This document shows, piece after piece, positions 59,089-64,000 of a DNA stretch of 64,000 bases. The translations under genes were made by a program, and so were the position numbers. The notes below the pieces were generated by a model. That model saw only the letters and a list, made by a program, of their open reading frames with translations. It was not told the origin of the DNA and ran no database searches. Origin of the DNA: Methylobacteriaceae bacterium (GTDB lineage Bacteria > Pseudomonadota > Alphaproteobacteria > Rhizobiales > Beijerinckiaceae); assembly GCA_947444195.1 (NCBI GenBank), contig CANEZL010000006.1:101273-165272 (forward strand). The letters run 5' to 3'. Position 1 is the first letter of the stretch, and every line of letters begins with the position of its first letter.

Positions 59089-60552
59089 TCAGGCGGCCTT
59101 CACCCCCGCCAGGAAGGTTGTAACCTCCTGGGTCAGGTCCTCCGCGTGCCGCGCGAGTTCCTGCGCCGCGCCGAGAACCTGGGCCGCAGCCGCGCTCGTC
59201 TCGCCGGCGCCCTGCCGGACGCCGCCCACGATCTCGGTGACGAGCTCCGTGCCCTGCGCTGCCTGCTGCACGTTCCGGGCGATCTCCCGCGTCGCGGCGC
59301 CCTGTTGGTCCATGGCGGCGGCGATGCTGCCCGACAGGCTCGACATCTCCGCGATCACCTCCCCGATCCGCTGGATGTCAGCGACCGCCTGCTCGGTCGC
59401 GGCCTGGATCTCCGTGATCTGCTCGCCGATCTCCGACGTCGCCTTCGCGGTCTGCCCGGCAAGGTCCTTGACCTCCGCGGCGACGACGGCGAAGCCGCGC
59501 CCAGCCGCGCCGGCGCGGGCCGATTCGATGGTGGCGTTCAGCGCCAGGAGGTTGGTCTGGGCGGCGATGTCGGAGATCACCGACACCACGGTGCTGATCC
59601 TCTGCGCGGTCGCGGCGAGCCGCTGGACGGTGGCGTCCGTGCGCTGCGCCTTCTCGACCGCCTGCTGCGCGATCTCGGTCGACTGGCCCACGCGCCGGGC
59701 GATCTCCTGCACGCCGGCGGCCATCTCCTCGCTGGCCGCGGCCACTGTCTGCACGTTCGCGGCGGTCTGCACGCTCGACCCCGCCGCGGCGACGGTCTGC
59801 TGCGTGGTCTCCTCAGCCGTGGCCGCCATCGACCGCGCGGAGGCCTCCATCTCGGACGCCGCCCCGGCGAGGCCTTGCGCCAGGCCGGAAACGTTCCGTT
59901 CGAACGCCTTCGTCAGCTCGCCAAGCGTGTCCATGCGGCGCAACCGGGCCTCGGCATCGGCCGACTGCTCGGCGGCGAGGCCCCGCGCCAACGTGGCGCT
60001 CGCCGCGGCCTCGGCGGCGGCGCGGTCGGAGTCAGACAGGGCGCGCCCGAGCTGGCGAGCGGCCAGGATGAGCGCGGCGGCCTCGACGAGGAGCACCCCG
60101 GCGTGCAGGACGACCCTGGCGTAATCGGCCCCGTTCGGGAAGACCGCGGCGGGATACAGGACGTTGAGCGCGAGGTGGTGGACGGCCACCACGGCGGTCG
60201 CGGCCAGGATCGAGGCCGGGCAGCACCATCCCGCCACCACTGCCAGGGCCGCGAAGAAGAGCATGTGCGTGTCGATCTGGAGGTGTGTCCCCGAGGTCGC
60301 GTAGACCAGCAGGCCGACGAGGGCCATCAGCGCCGCCGACGAGGCCTGCCGCGTACTCGGGGCGGCGCCGACGAGGCGGCCCGAGGCGAGGGCGAGCCCC
60401 ACCGGGACGCCGCCGACCCCGGCGACCGCGAGGACCGGCGCGCCGGCGTACCAGGCCGTGAGGACGACGACGGCGTAGGCGAGGGCGAGCCCGCCGAGCA
60501 TCACCGGCATGAAGGCATGCCGGAGGGCGGGAAGGCCAGTGGTCGCGTTCAT
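59089..60552 (-). CDS. Methyl-accepting chemotaxis protein with multi-helix membrane sensor
   Basis: 487 aa. Six hydrophobic helices (about 12-190) replace a periplasmic domain, with conserved histidines in [22 protein letters not shown] and [11 protein letters not shown] that could bind metal or haem. Then a coiled-coil signalling region with [21 protein letters not shown]. No typical HAMP motif. ATG 60552 directly precedes the first helix; the frame is open upstream without support. Confidence 0.9.
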   Translation of the reverse strand: MNATTGLPALRHAFMPVMLGGLALAYAVVVLTAWYAGAPVLAVAGVGGVPVGLALASGRLVGAAPSTRQASSAALMALVGLLVYATSGTHLQIDTHMLFFAALAVVAGWCCPASILAATAVVAVHHLALNVLYPAAVFPNGADYARVVLHAGVLLVEAAALILAARQLGRALSDSDRAAAEAAASATLARGLAAEQSADAEARLRRMDTLGELTKAFERNVSGLAQGLAGAASEMEASARSMAATAEETTQQTVAAAGSSVQTAANVQTVAAASEEMAAGVQEIARRVGQSTEIAQQAVEKAQRTDATVQRLAATAQRISTVVSVISDIAAQTNLLALNATIESARAGAAGRGFAVVAAEVKDLAGQTAKATSEIGEQITEIQAATEQAVADIQRIGEVIAEMSSLSGSIAAAMDQQGAATREIARNVQQAAQGTELVTEIVGGVRQGAGETSAAAAQVLGAAQELARHAEDLTQEVTTFLAGVKAA

Positions 60553-61444
60553 CGGTTTCCGGTTCCGGTCGGCAAGGTGACGGGTGGGCGACCGGCGGGC
60601 CGCCGGACGGGGAGGAGGCCGCCGGCACGAGGGTCGCGCCATCGCGGTGGCAGGATCGAGTCGGGGCCGGGACAGGGCAAGGGGCGTGGCCTGCTGGCTG
60701 GTCGACGAGTCTCGCGCGAGGCACGGGTCCTCCGCAAAGATCGGTGATCGGGAACATGATCCGTCAGGGGGCCTAACGCCCGGTTCATGCTTCCCCGCAT
60801 CGGTGTGGGCCATGTGGACGGAAATCGCTCATGCGGTGTCGAACTGTCCGGTCCCGGCCTGTTCCCCAAACCCTCGATGACCTCTTGCCTGTCATGGGTC
60901 CGCGCGGCGCTGCATCGTCGCGGCCAGGTCGAGACAGGCCGACGAGCGGGGCTCCGCCAGCACGCACGACAGTCGATGTTGTTCGCCCTGTCCTCCAGCG
61001 TCGCGGTGGTCTCCCTCTAGGTGCTTTACGAGACCCTGCGCCTGACATCCGAACACCTCGCGGAACTGCCGCGGCGCCGGCGTCTGCGACCTAAGGGGTC
61101 GGCCTCGCGAACTGCCGCGAGACGCCTGTGCGTCGATCGGACGTCCGGCGACGCTGCTTTCCATGGGTGTTAGGCGACATCGGTGGCGGGTGGCTGCCCG
61201 AGCGCTCGAAAGCCGACCGACTCAGGCGATCCCGGCGAGGCGCACCGCGGTAAGCGGACAGGGATTGGAGGCCGCGTCCAGCCTTTCCGCCGTTGACCTC
61301 GTCCGGCGGGACTTGTCCGCGCCCCGCTGGCGGGTTCCGGCGTGATCCCGGACCTTCCCGGGGACGTTGCCGAGTCCCAGTCGCCCGGAAGCCGAAGCGG
61401 CCCCGTTCCGAAGTGCCCCCGCGGACACGGTGGCCTTCGCTCAC
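60553..61444. other. 0.9-kb gap without a recognisable gene
   Basis: Open frames on both strands here have Arg/Pro/Ser-rich shadow composition and no ribosome sites. Nothing supported. Confidence 0.45.
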
Positions 61445-62263
61445 TCAGTGGGACATCAGGCAGCAGACCGTCGGCCTGGCCAGCAGGTCGCGCGTGACCC
61501 CGCCGAGGAACCACTCGCGCACGCGGCTGTAACCGTAGGCGCCGCACACGATGAGGTCCGCGCCGAACTCGCGCGTCGCGGCGCGCAGGTCCTCGGCGAC
61601 GCTCCGGCCGGAGCGCGCCGCCACGCTCGCGCTCGCCTCGACGCCGTGCCGGGCGAGGTGGCGGACCACGTCCTCGACCTCGGCCTTGTCCTCGCCGTCG
61701 GAGACGCGCAGCACCCGGACCGCCTCGGCGCGCCGGAGCAGGGGCAGGGCGTCCGAGACCGCCCGCCGCGTCTGCAGGGTGTTCTTCCAGCCCACGACGA
61801 CGCGCCGCGCCTCCAGCCGCGCGATGTCGGGAGGAACCACGAGGACCGGGCGGCCCAGCCCCATCAGCGCGTCTCCGAGGTCGACGGCCATGCCGGGCGT
61901 CACGCCCTCGTCGTCGGCGTGGCGGCCGACCACGACGAGATCCGCCGCCCGCGCCTGACCCTCCAGGAACGAGACCGGCGCCGCCAGGTCCGAGCGCCAC
62001 TCGACGCTGCCGGCGAGGCTGGCCGCGTCCCGGAAGGCCCGCTCGGCGCCGGCGAGCCTGGCCAGGGCGGCGCGGCGGATCTCCTCGACGACTATGCCCA
62101 TGGGCACGGCGGTCTCGCCGTAGCCCCGCGGGTAATCCGGCATGCAGGCGGCGGCGCCGACGAGGTTGGCGTCGAGCCGGCGCGCGAGATCCGCGGCGAG
62201 GTGGACCCGTGCAGGGGCGTGGCGCCCGTCGTCGACCGCGACCATGATGCTGGCGTAGGACAT
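61445..62263 (-). CDS. Tandem universal stress protein (UspA family)
   Basis: 272 aa, two Usp domains. The N-domain starts YASIMVAVDDGRHAPARVHL and the C-domain has VVVGWKNTLQTRRAVSDALP. The ATP-binding pattern G-x2-G-x9-GG appears in the second half (GAYGYSRVREWFLGGVTR). These proteins support survival under stress or low oxygen. GGGAG lies before the ATG. A FNR/FixK-like box is 70 bp upstream. Confidence 0.92.
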   Translation of the reverse strand: MSYASIMVAVDDGRHAPARVHLAADLARRLDANLVGAAACMPDYPRGYGETAVPMGIVVEEIRRAALARLAGAERAFRDAASLAGSVEWRSDLAAPVSFLEGQARAADLVVVGRHADDEGVTPGMAVDLGDALMGLGRPVLVVPPDIARLEARRVVVGWKNTLQTRRAVSDALPLLRRAEAVRVLRVSDGEDKAEVEDVVRHLARHGVEASASVAARSGRSVAEDLRAATREFGADLIVCGAYGYSRVREWFLGGVTRDLLARPTVCCLMSH

Positions 62264-62326
62264 GGGCGCTCCCTCTCGAACCTATGGCGGATGTGACTAG
62301 GTTGCCGTGCCGCGTGCCGCGAGGCG

Positions 62327-62340
62327 TTGATCTGCCTCAA
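62327..62340 (-). promoter_or_regulatory. FNR/FixK-like box upstream of usp
   Basis: TTGATCTGCCTCAA has the TTGA-N6-TCAA pattern. Its centre is about 70 bp from the start codon of the universal stress protein. Confidence 0.55.
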
Positions 62341-62873
62341 GCGTGTCAACTTCCCCGGTGTGTCGCCCCAGACGGACTAGGCCAGGCGAGAAGCCTGGGC
62401 GCCGCGCGGCCGCCGCGGGACCGCATGTTTCAGGGCGTTCTTGCGCCGGGGACGAGGTCCCACGGGGCAATGGATACCGACCGATGTTCCCGGTGGCCCG
62501 TCCTCGGCCCGGAAGGTCCGCGAGAGGTGCCTTGACGGCGAACGCCGCGGTCTCCGGGAAGGTACGAGAGCTCGACCTCGCCTCCGACCTGACCGGCAAG
62601 CCCGTGCTCGATCAGCCGGCCTATCGAAGCCCTTTGGCGGGGGCGGTGTCACCGGCCGGCCGCCGCGCTCGGCCCAGACCGGCCTCAGCCTCACACGGTC
62701 CCCCGAGCCGTCCACCGTCCAAGCACTCTCCGCCCGGCCGACCGGGGTCGAGGGCGCACCGGTCTTGATCGCCTTGGTCGCCGGTTCATGCAGCATCGTT
62801 GGTCCCGAATCGCCGCTGGCGTACCGACGGCCCCATCCCTCCCACGGCGCGGCGCTGCAGAACCTGCGCGTCC

Positions 62874-62887
62874 TTGCGTTGGATCAA
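62874..62887 (+). promoter_or_regulatory. FNR/FixK-like box upstream of the 71-aa gene
   Basis: TTGCGTTGGATCAA, nearly identical to the box at 53055-53068 and about 65 bp before the ATG at 62945. Confidence 0.55.
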
Positions 62888-62944
62888 GGCGCGCGCCGCC
62901 GGCCGGCGCGAGGATGGCGCGGTCAGTCGGATCGGCACCCTGCG

Positions 62945-63160
62945 ATGCGCAAATTCCTCGTCACCTTCCACAAGGTCGTCCCGGACGACACCGGCCATGA
63001 CCACCGCGTCCTTCAGCGCAAGGCGGTCGTCAGCGCCAGCTCGGACGTGGCCGCCGCCTACGCGGCCAAGGCGATGTTCCGAGAAGCCGCCGGCGTCGTC
63101 GACTGGCGGCTGCGGGCCGACACCTGCGAGGTCGTCGAGCTCGTCCTGCACGCGGCCTGA
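62945..63160 (+). CDS. Hypothetical protein (71 aa)
   Basis: MRKFLVTFHKVVPDDTGHDH at the start and DWRLRADTCEVVELVL at the end. Reads as a small alpha/beta protein; no family recognised. G/C-rich third positions and the linked next gene (10 bp away) support it. FNR/FixK-like box upstream. Confidence 0.6.
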   Translation: MRKFLVTFHKVVPDDTGHDHRVLQRKAVVSASSDVAAAYAAKAMFREAAGVVDWRLRADTCEVVELVLHAA

Positions 63161-63170
63161 GGAGGCCGGG

Positions 63171-63428
63171 ATGAGCCGCGAAGCGGTCGAGCCGGTGCAG
63201 TGGCAGGGACGGCGGTGGGCCGTCACCGGCTACGGCGTCGAGGCGCTCGACGGGAGGTATCGCATCCCGTTCCGCGACATCCCTGAAGGTGAGGACGGCC
63301 GACCGCGATGGCTGGACGACCTCTGCCGCCGCTACGGCACCGACCGGGACGACCTTGCGGCCGCCCTGCGGGTCGCGCGCAGGTTCCGATCCGCGGCTCG
63401 GGCCGCGAAATCGATTCCGGAGGCATGA
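63171..63428 (+). CDS. Hypothetical protein (85 aa)
   Basis: VQWQGRRWAVTGYGVEALDG is followed by an acidic middle and a helical, basic end (DDLAAALRVARRFRSAARAA). No family recognised. GAGGAGG lies 6 nt before the ATG at 63171. Probably co-transcribed with the 71-aa gene. Confidence 0.62.
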   Translation: MSREAVEPVQWQGRRWAVTGYGVEALDGRYRIPFRDIPEGEDGRPRWLDDLCRRYGTDRDDLAAALRVARRFRSAARAAKSIPEA

Positions 63429-63790
63429 GCGAACCGCCCGTCACGTCGTGGCCCCGAACGACACGCGCGGGACGCGCCGTGCCCTTCGTGACGCTCCCTC
63501 GTCCTTGGCCAAGCGCGAACGCGTTCAGGTGACGGCGTCCCCTCGCGCCGGGCGCATCGCGATGGCACCGCCAAGCATCGGCGTCACGTGGGATCGGGGC
63601 CGCCGCGCACGGGCTGCCGGAGGCCAGCCATCGCCCCACGCGGGCGAGCCGTTGAGCTTCGTCCAGCGCGAGGCCGCCGACTCCGCCGTCCTGGATGCCG
63701 ACGGGCATGGCCGCCCTTTGTGGGGAGGCTCGGTGAAGGCCACCGGCGACCTCCCGCGACCCGCCCCCTCCGCCATCCGATGAGCCATCC
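63429..63790. other. Gap before the cytochrome c gene
   Basis: No firm gene apart from the low-confidence frame at 63562-63783. No FNR-type box seen. Confidence 0.4.
63562..63783 (+). CDS. Possible small protein (73 aa)
   Basis: MAPPSIGVTWDRGRRARAAG at the start. The second half (LSFVQREAADSAVLDADGHG, RPLWGGSVKATGDLP) has strongly G/C-biased third positions. It ends 7 nt before the cytochrome c ATG. No ribosome site and no family, so doubtful. Confidence 0.3.
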   Translation: MAPPSIGVTWDRGRRARAAGGQPSPHAGEPLSFVQREAADSAVLDADGHGRPLWGGSVKATGDLPRPAPSAIR

Positions 63791-64000
63791 ATGCGCCTGA
63801 CCGCCACCCTCCTCGTCGGCATCCTCGCCCTGCCGCCCGGCCTGCCCGCCACGCCGGCCGCGGCCTGGGACCGGCGGGTCAAGCAGGGCGAGACGCTCGC
63901 CCGCACCAACTGCGCCCGGTGCCACGCGGTCGGGCGCGTCGGGAACAGCCCGCTGCGCGAGGCGCCCCCCTTCCGCGAGCTCCACACGCGCTACCCCGTC
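63791..64000 (+). CDS. c-type cytochrome (5' part)
   Basis: First 70 codons; runs off the right edge. The signal peptide (RLTATLLVGILALPPGLPAT) is followed by a mono-haem site CARCH at 41-45 and VGNSPLREAPPFRELHTRYP, which is typical of small class I cytochromes c. A periplasmic electron carrier, matured by the Ccm system. Confidence 0.85.
   Translation, partial: MRLTATLLVGILALPPGLPATPAAAWDRRVKQGETLARTNCARCHAVGRVGNSPLREAPPFRELHTRYPV

Larger units (their letters stand above)
62264..62944. other. Divergent gap between usp and the small operon
   Basis: Holds two FNR/FixK-like boxes, one for each direction (62327-62340 and 62874-62887). No gene supported between them. Confidence 0.5.

Noticed and set aside
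60892..61164. Minus-strand 90-codon frame in the 0.9-kb gap
   Set aside because: No ribosome site, no recognisable fold, and shadow-like composition.

Overview
The window is GC-rich DNA (strong G/C preference at codon third positions) from an alphaproteobacterium, most likely the order Rhizobiales and plausibly Methylobacterium or Methylorubrum. This is inferred from the gene families: GapR/DUF2312, DUF1244, DUF1036, a serine-cycle-type glycerate 2-kinase, IlvC/IlvN/IlvB, and two intergenic hairpin repeats that resemble the GTGGA-TACCGGTT elements common in Rhizobiales. No rRNA, tRNA or CRISPR array was seen.

Left half (1-37.8 kb): ordinary chromosomal housekeeping. In order: the two subunits of a 3-oxoacid CoA-transferase; aconitase; a cytochrome c maturation cluster (ccmA-ccmB-ccmC-ccmD-ccmG); YciB and FtsY with a VapBC toxin-antitoxin pair between them; an RluA-type pseudouridine synthase; MtaB-DapF; an exported GyrI-like protein; an endonuclease III-like protein; TrpS with a PfkB sugar kinase; IlvC with a TetR regulator and a GST; MazE with a broken MazF; IlvN and IlvB separated by an opposite-strand methyltransferase; a glucose/trehalose block (otsB, glk) with an amidase; a serine hydrolase; an arsenic resistance locus (arsH divergent from arsR-arsC-acr3); GapR, DUF1244 and an N-formylglutamate amidohydrolase; glycerate 2-kinase; DUF1036; and a SulP transporter. 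ilvB is preceded by what looks like a complete attenuator: promoter, a 16-codon leader with a Val-Leu-Ile-Val run, a pause hairpin, and a terminator with a U6 tail.

Middle (38.4-49 kb): a Tn7-like transposition module on the minus strand. tnsA, tnsB, tnsC and tniQ1 are coupled by 4-nt ATGA overlaps and are followed by a second, different tniQ. TnsB keeps a DD35E triad, TnsA an endonuclease motif set, and TnsC Walker A and B. Beyond the last tniQ an AT-rich stretch holds four related direct repeats that look like a transposon end with TnsB-type sites. Right of tnsA lie a truncated transposase remnant and a second, degenerate TnsB/TniA-like gene, so the island seems to be built from more than one element. 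I could not find the right end.

Right part (49-64 kb): a looser accessory region with small or unrecognised genes and long gaps, plus a signalling group: a Cache/HAMP chemoreceptor, a diguanylate cyclase, a second membrane chemoreceptor, a tandem universal stress protein and the start of a c-type cytochrome gene. FNR/FixK-like boxes stand upstream of the stress protein, a DUF6455 protein and a small operon, suggesting low-oxygen control. A perfect 22-bp inverted repeat lies in a 0.7-kb non-coding gap.
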